A program made the position numbers and the translations under genes. From Cloacimonetes bacterium SCGC AAA252-N17 (lineage in GTDB: Bacteria; Cloacimonadota; Cloacimonadia; JGIOTU-2), in the NCBI GenBank assembly GCA_000404785.1, contig ASNI01000029.1, positions 926 through 31,651 of the forward strand: DNA of 30,726 nt, in the 5' to 3' direction. Shown one piece after another: positions 23,433 to 30,726 of this stretch. Positions within the stretch are counted from its first letter, which is position 1. The number at the start of each line of letters is the position of its first letter. The notes under the pieces were generated by a model. That model worked only from the letters and a program-made list of their open reading frames with translations. It ran no database searches and was not told the origin of the DNA.

Positions 23433-24596
23433 ATGAAAAAGAAAAGTTTAAAAATTTTAATAAGAATTATGGTAATCTTATTTTTGTCTTTTTTGAGTTG
23501 GCGTATTTTTAAACTGGTAACCAAAGAAAGTGATAATAATTTCAGTAGTGGTAAAGATCAAGCGGTAGCAATCTTAGCAGAAACAATAAAACTGGAAACC
23601 ATCCAGGATATAAAAGAATTTACAGGAACCATATATCCGGCTTATCAATATATAATTGCTCCTAAGATTTCAGGAAGATTAGAGAAAATTACCAAGAGAA
23701 TTGGTGATTTCGTAGCTGAAAATGAAATTATTGCCACAATTGATGATTCGGAATATCAACAGGAATTATTGGAAGCTAACGCAAATTTAACAATTGCTCA
23801 GGTAAATTTAGCAGAAGCTGATAGTCAGTTTGAATTGGCATATCTGGAATTTAAGCGAATTACATCTTTAAAAGAAAAAGGATTTTTATCTTCATCGGAA
23901 GTAGAGACTGCAAATGTAGCTTATTTTTCGGCAAAATCCAAAATTGATCTGGCAAACGCCCAGATAGAGCAGAGAATGGCAGCTCTCAAGCTGGCTGAGA
24001 TCAGATTGGATTACACAATTTTAAAAGCCAGCCGATCGGGTTTTGTGGGAGAAAGATTCAGCGATGAAGGAAGTTTCCTCACTGCCAGTTCGCCTATCGT
24101 TTCGGTTGTGGGCATCAATACTGTAATAATTCGTTCCAACCTGATCGAAAGAATTTATGGAAAAATAAAAATCGGACAAGAAGCTGATATTGAAGCAGAT
24201 GCATTTCCAGACAAAATATTTTATGGGAAAGTTTCCAGAGTTGCACCGATCTTGAAAGAAAGTTCCAGAACGGCAGAAATGGAAATAGAGGTTGATAATC
24301 AGTCTCTTACATTGAAACCTGGTATGTTCTGTAAAATTAATATTGTCCTTGATGAAAAAGAAAATGCACAAGTAGTTCCCAATAAAGCGATCATTACTGA
24401 GAATGGCAACACCGGGATTTTCGTGGTTGACGAAACCGGATCGGCAGCAAAGTACATTCCTGTACAGTTGGGCATCACCACCGAAACCAGGTCGGAAATT
24501 TTACAACCGGAAATCGCCGGTCAGGTGATCACCGTGGGGCAGTATCAATTGAAAGACGGCAGCAAAATCCTGCTTTCCAATGAAACAGAAAAGTAA
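23433..24596 (+). CDS. RND efflux periplasmic adaptor (HlyD/MFP family)
   Basis: A 387-aa membrane-fusion protein linking the inner-membrane RND pump to an outer-membrane channel. One N-terminal membrane segment or signal anchor (LIRIMVILFLSFLSWRIF, about 10-28). Then a split biotinyl-lipoyl domain (IIAPKISGRLEKITKRIGDF and, after the hairpin, LKASRSGFVGERFSDEGS), an alpha-helical hairpin (about 110-185), a beta-barrel (IGQEADIEADAFPDKIFYGK, LKPGMFCKINIVL) and a membrane-proximal domain (about 305-385). The start follows AGGAG with a rather long gap. The pump gene starts 12 nt downstream. The 5' third is AT-rich like its surroundings, while the 3' part becomes GC-richer. No TolC-like channel is in the window. 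Substrate unknown. Confidence 0.9.
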   Translation: MKKKSLKILIRIMVILFLSFLSWRIFKLVTKESDNNFSSGKDQAVAILAETIKLETIQDIKEFTGTIYPAYQYIIAPKISGRLEKITKRIGDFVAENEIIATIDDSEYQQELLEANANLTIAQVNLAEADSQFELAYLEFKRITSLKEKGFLSSSEVETANVAYFSAKSKIDLANAQIEQRMAALKLAEIRLDYTILKASRSGFVGERFSDEGSFLTASSPIVSVVGINTVIIRSNLIERIYGKIKIGQEADIEADAFPDKIFYGKVSRVAPILKESSRTAEMEIEVDNQSLTLKPGMFCKINIVLDEKENAQVVPNKAIITENGNTGIFVVDETGSAAKYIPVQLGITTETRSEILQPEIAGQVITVGQYQLKDGSKILLSNETEK

Positions 24597-24608
24597 GGAA
24601 ATATTGCT

Positions 24609-27600
24609 ATGAGTATCGCCAAAGGACCCGTAAGCAGACCGATCCTCACCTTCATTGTTTATCTTATCGTCATCATTTTGGGAATTGTTTCTTTCACGAG
24701 GCTTCCCATCGATCTTATGCCGGAAGTCACCTTTCCCACCATTTCGGTTTCCACCAGCTATGGGAACGTGGGGCCGCAGGAAATCGAAGAACAGATCACC
24801 CGCCCGATCGAAGAAGCCATCGCTGCTGTGCAGGGCGTGGAAGAGATCACAGCCACTTCTTCGGAAGGATCGAGCAATGTGCGCATTTCCTTTGCCTGGG
24901 GAACGGAATTGGATGCAGCGGCAAATGACATCAGAGACCGCATCGACCGCATCTTGAACCATCTTCCGGAAGGGGTGAATAGACCGAGCATCCGCAAATT
25001 TGATCTTTCGGCTATGCCTGTGATGATCCTTGGAATTTCCGGAAATATGAATCCCATGGATCTGCGTCAACTGGTGGAAGATCAGATCATCTATCGATTT
25101 GAAAGAGTTTCGGGAGTGGCTTCGGTTGACATTCGGGGAGGTTTGAACCGGGAAATTCAGATCACAGTGGAATCCAAACAATTGAAATCTTTTGGTTTGT
25201 CGGTGGATGATGTAAAAACTGCGCTGAGAAAGGAAAATCAAAATATCCCGGTGGGTCTTTATACCAAAGGTGAACACGATGTTCTCATCCGAACTCAGGG
25301 AGAATTTATCTCTTTGGATGAGATCAGAAATACGGTAGTGGCAACCAGAAACAAAGAACAGATCAAGATCGGCGATCTGGCTGAAATCACGGATGCCTAT
25401 GAAGAGATCACTCAACAAATCAGGATCGATGGAGAACCTGGATTACGGATCTCGATCAACAAACAATCCGGCGCCAATACCGTGAAAGTTGCCGATGCTA
25501 TTCAAGAAGAACTGAAACAGATAATTAAAGATTTCCCCCAGATCCAACTTATTCCTCTGATAGATTCATCCAAGTATATTAAACAATCCATTTCCAATAT
25601 GGGATTTTCGGTGATCATCGGCGGTTTCCTGGCAATTCTTATTCTTTTCTTTTTCCTCAGAAATATCTCAAGCACAGCGATCATTGCTACTGCAATTCCA
25701 GTTTCTATTATTGCCACTTTTGGATTGCTCTATTTCGGCGGTCTCACTTTGAACATTATGACTTTTGGCGGAATGGCGCTGGGCATCGGTATGCTGGTGG
25801 ATAGTTCCATCGTAGTTCTGGAAAATATTTACCGCCACAAAGAACAGGGTGATTCCGACATAAAAAGCGCTCTGGACGGAACTTCCGAGGTTTGGTCAGC
25901 GATTCTCGCCAGCGTCTTGACTACAGTTGTAGTGTTTCTACCGGTTATTTTTGTCAGAGGAGTTTCAGGGATCATGTTCCAGCAGATGGCGATTGTCGTA
26001 AGTTTTTCGCTGCTTTGTTCTTTGATAGTATCGCTGACCTTAATTCCTATGCTTGCTTCCAAATTCCTCAAGTATAAACCTTATGATCAAAATATGGCTA
26101 AAAACTGGCTGGAAAGAGTTTATGCCACCAGTGAGAACAGCTTCAGAAAAATAGAAAAGCAATACGGAAATATGCTTAACTGGGCTCTCAAGCATCGTCG
26201 AATAGTCATCATCACATCTTTTGCCCTATTTGTTGTTTCGGTTGTTTTAGTAAAATTCATCGGGGTTGAATTAATGCCTGCCTCCGACGAAGGTGAAGTT
26301 CGGGTGGACATCGAAATGGCTGTGGGGACCAAATTGGAAGTGATCGATAAAGTTACCTGGGAAATCGAAGAGAAAGTGAAAAGATCATTACCGGAAATGG
26401 TTTCCATGTTATCGAGTGTCGGTGGCGGTGGCTGGCGTTCCAGCGGTGGGCAAACCTCTCAAATACGCATAACTTTGTTGGAAAGAAGTAAAAGAAAGCG
26501 CAGCAGCAGCGAAATCGCTGATAATCTGAGAAAGATCCTGCAAAATATTCCGGGAGCAAGCATTCGCACCAGAGCAGCCGGAGGATTATTCATCCTGCGC
26601 ATGGGATCGTCTTCCGATGATGAAATAAGCGTGGAAGTGCGAGGACATGATCTGAAAAAAGCTAACGATCTGGCTGTGAAGGTCGAGGAGATCATCAAAA
26701 CAGTTCCCGGAATCACCGACACAGATATCAGCCGCGAAGAAGGAAATCCCGAACAGATCATCAGAGTGGACAGACAAAAAGCTGCCGACCTGGGACTTTC
26801 GGTTGCTTCGATCGGAGAAACACTTCTCTCCACGATCAGCGGTTCTTATGTTTCCTATTTCAGGGATGGCGGCAAGCAGTATCGCATCTTAGTTCGACTG
26901 AAGGAAGAAGATCGCAGAAATCTCGATGATATTTTAGATCTGACGATTATCAATGATCGAAACGACCCGATAGTTCTGCGAAATGTAGTTACTACCGAAT
27001 CTCAGGAAGGCCCTGTAAGGTTGGAAAGAAAGGATCAGGAAAGAGTAATTTACGTTACCGCCAATTTCACCGACCGAGATATGGGCTCGGTCATTTCCGA
27101 TATTAGAGACAAATTGAAAGAAGTTCCCGTTCCCAAAGATTTTGCCATACTTTTTGGCGGAGATTATGAAGAGCAGCAGAAATCTTTCAAGGAGCTGTTG
27201 TTTGGTTTCATTCTGGCCATCGTGCTGGTTTATCTGGTCATGACCGGGCAATTCGAATCTTTCAAAGATCCGTTTGTGATCCTGTTTTCCATTCCTATGG
27301 CAATCGTGGGAATAGTGATAACGATGATATTAACCGGAACAATCTTCAGTATGCAGGCTTTCATCGGCTGCATCATGCTGGCGGGAATTGTGGTGAATAA
27401 CGCCATTCTGCTGGTCGATTACACTAATCAGCTACACAGGCGGGAAGGCTTGACTTTGATGGAAGCTGTCATTTTATCAGGTTCCAGGCGTTTACGCCCC
27501 ATCCTGATGACAACTTTAACCACCGTTCTGGGTCTATTACCACTATCTTTCGGATTGGGACAAGGCGGAGAAGCTCAGGCGCCCCTGGCCAGAGTCGTGA

Positions 27601-27710
27601 TCGGCGGATTATTAAGTTCAACTTTAATTACCTTAATACTCGTTCCTGTAATTTACAGCATTTTTGAACAGAAGTTAAATAAAATTAGTGATAAACTCCC
27701 ATTAGTTTAA
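24609..27710 (+). CDS. RND-family efflux transporter permease (AcrB/HAE1-like)
   Basis: A 1,033-aa inner-membrane proton-driven exporter. It has the typical duplicated layout: TM1 (ILTFIVYLIVIILGIVSF), a large periplasmic loop with the LPIDLMPEVTFPTISV start, a TM2-6 block (about 325-490), a second periplasmic loop (about 560-830) and a TM8-12 block ending near residue 1015. In TM4 the proton-relay segment reads LGIGMLVDSSIVVLENI: one Asp is kept and the second, present in AcrB, is Ser. TM10 has GIVVNNAILLVDYTNQL. The sequence resembles the multidrug/hydrophobe exporter branch rather than metal exporters. It forms an operon with the adaptor. GC content and codon use are visibly higher than in neighbouring genes. 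The cargo cannot be predicted. Confidence 0.92.
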   Translation: MSIAKGPVSRPILTFIVYLIVIILGIVSFTRLPIDLMPEVTFPTISVSTSYGNVGPQEIEEQITRPIEEAIAAVQGVEEITATSSEGSSNVRISFAWGTELDAAANDIRDRIDRILNHLPEGVNRPSIRKFDLSAMPVMILGISGNMNPMDLRQLVEDQIIYRFERVSGVASVDIRGGLNREIQITVESKQLKSFGLSVDDVKTALRKENQNIPVGLYTKGEHDVLIRTQGEFISLDEIRNTVVATRNKEQIKIGDLAEITDAYEEITQQIRIDGEPGLRISINKQSGANTVKVADAIQEELKQIIKDFPQIQLIPLIDSSKYIKQSISNMGFSVIIGGFLAILILFFFLRNISSTAIIATAIPVSIIATFGLLYFGGLTLNIMTFGGMALGIGMLVDSSIVVLENIYRHKEQGDSDIKSALDGTSEVWSAILASVLTTVVVFLPVIFVRGVSGIMFQQMAIVVSFSLLCSLIVSLTLIPMLASKFLKYKPYDQNMAKNWLERVYATSENSFRKIEKQYGNMLNWALKHRRIVIITSFALFVVSVVLVKFIGVELMPASDEGEVRVDIEMAVGTKLEVIDKVTWEIEEKVKRSLPEMVSMLSSVGGGGWRSSGGQTSQIRITLLERSKRKRSSSEIADNLRKILQNIPGASIRTRAAGGLFILRMGSSSDDEISVEVRGHDLKKANDLAVKVEEIIKTVPGITDTDISREEGNPEQIIRVDRQKAADLGLSVASIGETLLSTISGSYVSYFRDGGKQYRILVRLKEEDRRNLDDILDLTIINDRNDPIVLRNVVTTESQEGPVRLERKDQERVIYVTANFTDRDMGSVISDIRDKLKEVPVPKDFAILFGGDYEEQQKSFKELLFGFILAIVLVYLVMTGQFESFKDPFVILFSIPMAIVGIVITMILTGTIFSMQAFIGCIMLAGIVVNNAILLVDYTNQLHRREGLTLMEAVILSGSRRLRPILMTTLTTVLGLLPLSFGLGQGGEAQAPLARVVIGGLLSSTLITLILVPVIYSIFEQKLNKISDKLPLV

Positions 27711-28049
27711 AATATTAAGGAAAGAATTCTTATTCGAATCAATGAAGAGAGTTTAGAATATGTTTTCAGATCAAATTTAAAAAATCCCATAACAAAAGCC
27801 TCCACGTTCAGATTGTGAGAAATGCAAGAAGAACGTGGCAGGTGAAATGCACCCGTCTTCATCCAATAAATTGGATTACGCCGTGGCAGGCGAAAAGACA
27901 CGAAAAAAATATAAAGGAAAGGGACCAACCCGAGGGATGATCCCATGAGGAACAATCTCAGTAAAATGCTCATCAAGCACTGAGACTGAACAAAAGAACA
28001 CAATATCTATAAAAAAATGTATTATCGATGTCAAGAAAAAGGTTTGGAA

Positions 28050-28265
28050 ATGAAAGATTTGACAAAAAGGTAAAGAAATTAAATAAATGATTAAGAATTT
28101 ACGTAAATGCTGTTTTTACTTATGAAATTGGACGGAAAGAACTGTGTAAATAATGAAAAATATTATGAAAGAAACTAAAAGCAAAATACTCGCAATATTG
28201 CGCAGATACCGCAAGATATGGTTGTGTATACGCGATAGATATGCAGGGACATATACATTAGATTA
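28050..28265 (+). repeat. Interspersed element R2, copy b
   Basis: TTGACA at 28059-28064 followed by AAAGGTAAAGAAATTAAATA; TAAATGCTGTTTTTACTTAT; ATGAAAGAAACTAAAAGCAA; and palindrome CGCAATATTGCG at 28191-28202. The tail GATATGCAGGGACATATAC is shared with copy c. Confidence 0.8.
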
Positions 28266-28266
28266 A

Positions 28267-28365
28267 ATTCGGAATGTTCAGCTTCGCTGATCTTCCGAAT
28301 GTTATTATTGCGGCGGTGGTACTCAACATTTCGAAGATTCGACAAAGTCGAAACATTCGGAAGAT
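28267..28365 (+). promoter_or_regulatory. Two mutually exclusive hairpins upstream of the RhuM gene
   Basis: Hairpin 1 pairs ATTCGGAA (28267-28274) with TTCCGAAT (28293-28300), with an inner CAGC-TTC-GCTG stem. Hairpin 2 pairs ATCTTCCGAATGTT (28290-28303) with AACATTCGGAAGAT (28352-28365), a perfect 14-bp stem, and may also hold an inner TTCGAC-AAA-GTCGAA stem that overlaps its right arm by one base. Both use 28293-28300, so only one can form at a time. Confidence 0.6.
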
Positions 28366-28403
28366 AAGTAGTTTAAAATTATTAAGCAAAGAGGAACAAA
28401 ACA

Positions 28404-29471
28404 ATGAGCAAGAAAAAGAAAGAAAATATAAATTCTGAATTACAATTATTCTCAAACTTTGTAATTTTTCAAACTGAAAACGGCAAAGTAAATATTGATG
28501 TATTTTTTAAAGATGAAACGCTCTGGCTAACTCAAAAACTAATTGCTGACCTTTTTGAAAAAGGCAGAACTACAATTACAGAGCATCTTAAAAACATATT
28601 TTCAGAAGGCGAACTTGATGAATATTCAGTATGTCGGGATTTCCGACATACCACAAGGCATGGTGCTATCAAAGGTAAAACACAAGAAAAAGAAGTAAAA
28701 TATTACAATCTAAAAGCTATTACTGCTGTAGGATATCGTGTAAATTCGCACAGAGCAACAGAGTTCAGAAAATGGGCAACAGAAATTCTGCACGAATATA
28801 TCATCAAAGGCTTTGCAATCGATGATGAAAGACTCAAACAGATAAAACACTTTGGTATAGATTACTTTGAAGAAATGCTTGAACGGGTTAGAGAAATCCG
28901 TTTAAGTGAGCGAAGATTGTATCAGAAAATTACAGATATTTATGCACTTTCTGCCGACTACGACAGCAAAGCCGAAATAACAAAGCATTTCTTTGCAACT
29001 GTTCAAAATAAATTGCATTGGGCAATAACAGGTAAAACTGCTGCTGAAATTATCTACACCGAAGCTGATACAAAAAAAGTATTTATGGGACTCAAAACTT
29101 GGAAACAAGCTCCCGACGGGAAAATTTTCAAAAACGATGTAAGTATTGCCAAAAACTATTTAAACGTAGAACATATTAAAAACTTAGAACGCCTTGTAAC
29201 TGCTTATCTTGATTTGGCAGAAAGCAGAGCAATGAATAGAAAAGTAATGAATATGAAAGACTGGGAAGAGTTTCTTATAAAATTTTTAGAACTTTCCGAC
29301 TCTCCAATACTTACAAACCTTGGTAAAATTACGATGTTAGAAGCAAGACTTAAAGCTGAGAGCGAATATGAAAAATTTAGAGTTACTCAAGACAAGAATT
29401 ATGTTTCTGATTTTGATAGAGAAATAAAAAAACTATTACTAAAAGAGAACAATAAAGATAAAAATGAATGA
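28404..29471 (+). CDS. RhuM family protein
   Basis: A 355-aa protein matching the virulence-protein RhuM family, which is common in genomic islands, near restriction and defence genes; its molecular role is not established. The N-terminal part looks DNA-binding: FKDETLWLTQKLIADLF (about 35-51), TTITEHLKNIFSEGELDEYS, then KYYNLKAITAVGYRVNSHRA and TEFRKWATEILHEYIIKGFA (about 99-138), the core of the family signature. The C-terminal part is helical and charged. The length is typical. A perfect DNA hairpin lies inside the coding region (28629-28651). The start follows GAGGA. It is flanked by R2 copies b and c, which marks it as accessory DNA. Confidence 0.85.
   Translation: MSKKKKENINSELQLFSNFVIFQTENGKVNIDVFFKDETLWLTQKLIADLFEKGRTTITEHLKNIFSEGELDEYSVCRDFRHTTRHGAIKGKTQEKEVKYYNLKAITAVGYRVNSHRATEFRKWATEILHEYIIKGFAIDDERLKQIKHFGIDYFEEMLERVREIRLSERRLYQKITDIYALSADYDSKAEITKHFFATVQNKLHWAITGKTAAEIIYTEADTKKVFMGLKTWKQAPDGKIFKNDVSIAKNYLNVEHIKNLERLVTAYLDLAESRAMNRKVMNMKDWEEFLIKFLELSDSPILTNLGKITMLEARLKAESEYEKFRVTQDKNYVSDFDREIKKLLLKENNKDKNE
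28629..28651. repeat. Perfect 9-bp hairpin within the RhuM coding region
   Basis: GTATGTCGG, loop GATTT, CCGACATAC. It encodes the SVCRDFRHT stretch and so does not break the frame. Confidence 0.75.
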
Positions 29472-29517
29472 TTGTTGCAAAAACTGTAACAATTGGTTGC
29501 AGAAATAGATGAAATAT

Positions 29518-29580
29518 GAATACTGAATTTACTTATCTCGGTAATGGAGAAATTTTAGGCAATCATAAAGTTGCATTCTT
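29518..29580 (+). pseudogene. Possible remnant of a short DprA-like (SLOG) protein
   Basis: A 20-codon-scale frame beginning NTEFTYLGNGEILGNHKVAF and stopping at TAA soon after. From memory it resembles the N-terminus of short DprA/SLOG-like proteins (YLGN.E.L...K.AFF). It is cut off just before R2 copy c. Very short, so low confidence. Confidence 0.25.
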
Positions 29581-29590
29581 TTAATTAAAT

Positions 29591-29800
29591 TTGACAACAA
29601 AGAAAGGAAATAAAATAAAAAGACTAAGCATTGAGGTGAATGCTGTTTTTACTTATGAAATTGAGCGAAAAGTAATATGGAGATATAGAAAGATTTTATG
29701 AAAGAAACTGAAAGCAAAATACTCGCAATATTGCGCAGATACCACAAAATATAGTTGTGTATACATAATAAGATATGCAGGGACACATACGCTAGATGAA
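29591..29800 (+). repeat. Interspersed element R2, copy c
   Basis: TTGACA at 29591-29596; GCATTGAGGTGAATGCTG; ATGAAAGAAACTGAAAGCAA; palindrome CGCAATATTGCG at 29724-29735; tail GATATGCAGGGACACATAC. It lies in the 345-bp spacer 29472-29816 and ends 16 nt before the TIR-like gene, so it probably supplies that gene's promoter. Confidence 0.8.
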
Positions 29801-29816
29801 ACATAAGGGAGTTTAA

Positions 29817-30548
29817 ATGGATAAAACAAATTTACTTAATGAACTTCTGAACGAAGCTTCGGCTCTTGAATACGCTTCAAGAGGTAAATTAGATGCTGTA
29901 AAAAATAGAACAGAAATGATTGTATCAAAAATTTTTGGATCTGATTCAACTTACATTCAAAAATTAAATAGACTAGAATTTTCTCCTTCTGTGAGATTTA
30001 CAGGAATGAGTAAAGATCTTTATATTTCTAGTTTTAATTCTGGAATGAAAAGATTTAAGAATCTATTAAATGTTATGATAGAGGATTTACAATTAACTCA
30101 ATCAAAAGAAAATACAATAAGTCATATTACAAAGAATTTAACTAATAACATTTTTATAGTTCATGGGTATAATGAAGAAATGAAACAATCTACTGCTAGG
30201 TTTTTGGAAAAGTTATCTTTTTCTCCAATTATTCTTCACGAACAAGCTAATAAGGGTAGGACTATTATTGAAAAATTTCGGGATCATTCAGATGTTTCAT
30301 GCGCAATTGTATTATTATCAGCAGATGATTTAGCAATAAAAAAAGATAATGAATTTAAAAATGCTAAACTTAGAGCAAGACAAAATGTAATATTTGAATT
30401 AGGTTTCTTTCTTGGAAAACTAGGGAAAGAATATGTTATTGTTCTACACGAAGATGTTCCTAATTTTGAAATATTGTCTGATTATCAGGGTGTTCTTTTT
30501 ATTAAATATGGTAGGTTCAAGTTTTTATTGCAACAATTAAATTATTAA
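29817..30548 (+). CDS. TIR-like nucleotide-binding effector (CAP12/Pycsar-type), 3' end altered by an IS30-family element
   Basis: A 243-aa protein. Residues 1-110 form a helical N-terminal region (FGSDSTYIQKLNRLEFSP) often found before this domain. Residues about 111-230 are the TIR-like domain formerly called predicted nucleotide-binding: NIFIVHGYNEE, ILHEQANKGRTIIEKFRD (candidate catalytic Glu E152), SCAIVLLSADD, RARQNVIFELGFFLGKLG, VIVLHEDV and SDYQGVLFI. Proteins of this family are NAD-cleaving effectors in anti-phage signalling (Pycsar/CBASS-like), but no cyclase is seen nearby in the window. After about residue 231 the sequence leaves the family pattern (no GWK...LA..L ending) because it enters the end of an opposite-strand IS30 transposase. 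The start follows AAGGGAG (29805-29811). Confidence 0.8.
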   Translation: MDKTNLLNELLNEASALEYASRGKLDAVKNRTEMIVSKIFGSDSTYIQKLNRLEFSPSVRFTGMSKDLYISSFNSGMKRFKNLLNVMIEDLQLTQSKENTISHITKNLTNNIFIVHGYNEEMKQSTARFLEKLSFSPIILHEQANKGRTIIEKFRDHSDVSCAIVLLSADDLAIKKDNEFKNAKLRARQNVIFELGFFLGKLGKEYVIVLHEDVPNFEILSDYQGVLFIKYGRFKFLLQQLNY

Positions 30549-30726
30549 ATACCTCTTTAGGAGTTAGCCAATTCAAGGTTTTTCTTGGTCTTTCATTCAA
30601 CATGTTTTGAACCTTCTTAATTTCTTTCTTACTAACTTTACTAAAGTCTGTTCCTTTAGGGAAAAAGTCTCTAATTAGCATATTAGTGTTTTCATTGGTT
30701 CCTCTTTCCCAAGGGCTGTTAGGATG
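30517..30726 (-). mobile_element. IS30-family transposase, C-terminal 69 codons (runs off the window)
   Basis: The minus strand reads HPNSPWERGTNENTNMLIRD, then FFPKGTDFSKVSKKEIKKVQ, NMLNERPRKTLNWLTPKEVF and a short tail to TGA at 30519-30517. The PWERGTNENTN motif carries the last acidic residue of the IS30 DDE site. The stop codon lies inside the 3' end of the TIR-like gene, so the IS end should be near 30505-30520. The rest of the element is beyond the window. Confidence 0.88.

Larger units (their letters stand above)
27711..28403. promoter_or_regulatory. 693-bp spacer between the pump and the RhuM gene: repeats and overlapping hairpins
   Basis: No supported gene. Present: a CGCCGTGGCAGGC block (about 27881-27893) also found inside paralogue B's coding region (about 11968-11978); an imperfect stem TCTCAG (27956-27961) / CTGAGA (27980-27985) with inner TGCT/AGCA; R2 copy b (28050-28265); and two overlapping hairpins (28267-28365) just before the RhuM gene. 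GAGGA at 28391-28395 is its ribosome site. Confidence 0.55.

Noticed and set aside
24501..25418. Minus-strand 305-codon frame opposite the RND genes
   Set aside because: Antisense shadow of a high-GC gene; no start signal, and the plus strand is clearly the RND pump.
27956..27985. Terminator of the RND operon
   Set aside because: The stem is imperfect, lies about 250 nt after the stop codon, and is followed by an A-rich rather than T-rich run.

Overview
The window is 30.7 kb of AT-rich bacterial DNA from a Gram-negative of the FCB group, most likely Candidatus Cloacimonadota (Cloacimonetes) or a close relative. This is inferred from large secreted beta-proteins ending in a FlgD-like/type IX secretion (T9SS) C-terminal domain (NPNPF ... 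YNIKGQLV ... WDG ... SGLYYY), a C25 (gingipain-like) peptidase, Kdo-type LPS genes and many small interspersed repeats. I saw no rRNA, tRNA or CRISPR array.

Layout. 1-3.1 kb: the tail of a thiouridylase-like protein (+), then proS and maf on the minus strand, overlapping by 11 nt. 3.4-15.9 kb: a cluster of secreted T9SS cargo on the plus strand: a C25 peptidase split by one in-frame TAA, two paralogous multi-domain surface proteins whose ends are near-identical and whose middles differ, a short Fn3 protein, and a PKD-CapA fusion. 16.1-18.9 kb: obgE, a frameshifted REP-associated Y1 transposase (RAYT) carrying a perfect 24-bp palindrome at the frame switch, and dprA. A lone groES faces dprA. 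19.7-23.0 kb: kdnA, kdnB and kdsB, a route to CMP-8-amino-Kdo (Kdo8N) for lipid A/LPS. 23.4-27.7 kb: a two-gene RND efflux pump with visibly higher GC. 27.7-30.7 kb: an accessory island with a RhuM-family gene, a possible SLOG/DprA-like remnant, a TIR-like (CAP12/Pycsar-type) effector, and the end of an IS30-family transposase that cuts into the effector's 3' end.

Two repeat systems stand out. Family R1 (core CTTCTTAAATC...AAATCGTT) has six copies, five around the secreted genes and one inverted copy between the RAYT and dprA. Family R2 (about 200 bp, with a TTGACA element and a CGCAATATTGCG palindrome) has three same-strand copies, lying upstream of the efflux pump, the RhuM gene and the TIR gene.

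The strongest unexplained signals are: (i) the conserved-ends/variable-middle arrangement of the secreted proteins, with about 0.7-kb direct repeats bracketing one whole gene; (ii) sorting-domain loops encoded by DNA that looks like intergenic repeats; (iii) the R2 elements plus a pair of mutually exclusive hairpins upstream of the accessory genes; (iv) three separate lesions in the C25 protease gene. All functional calls are from reading the sequence; no database search was run.
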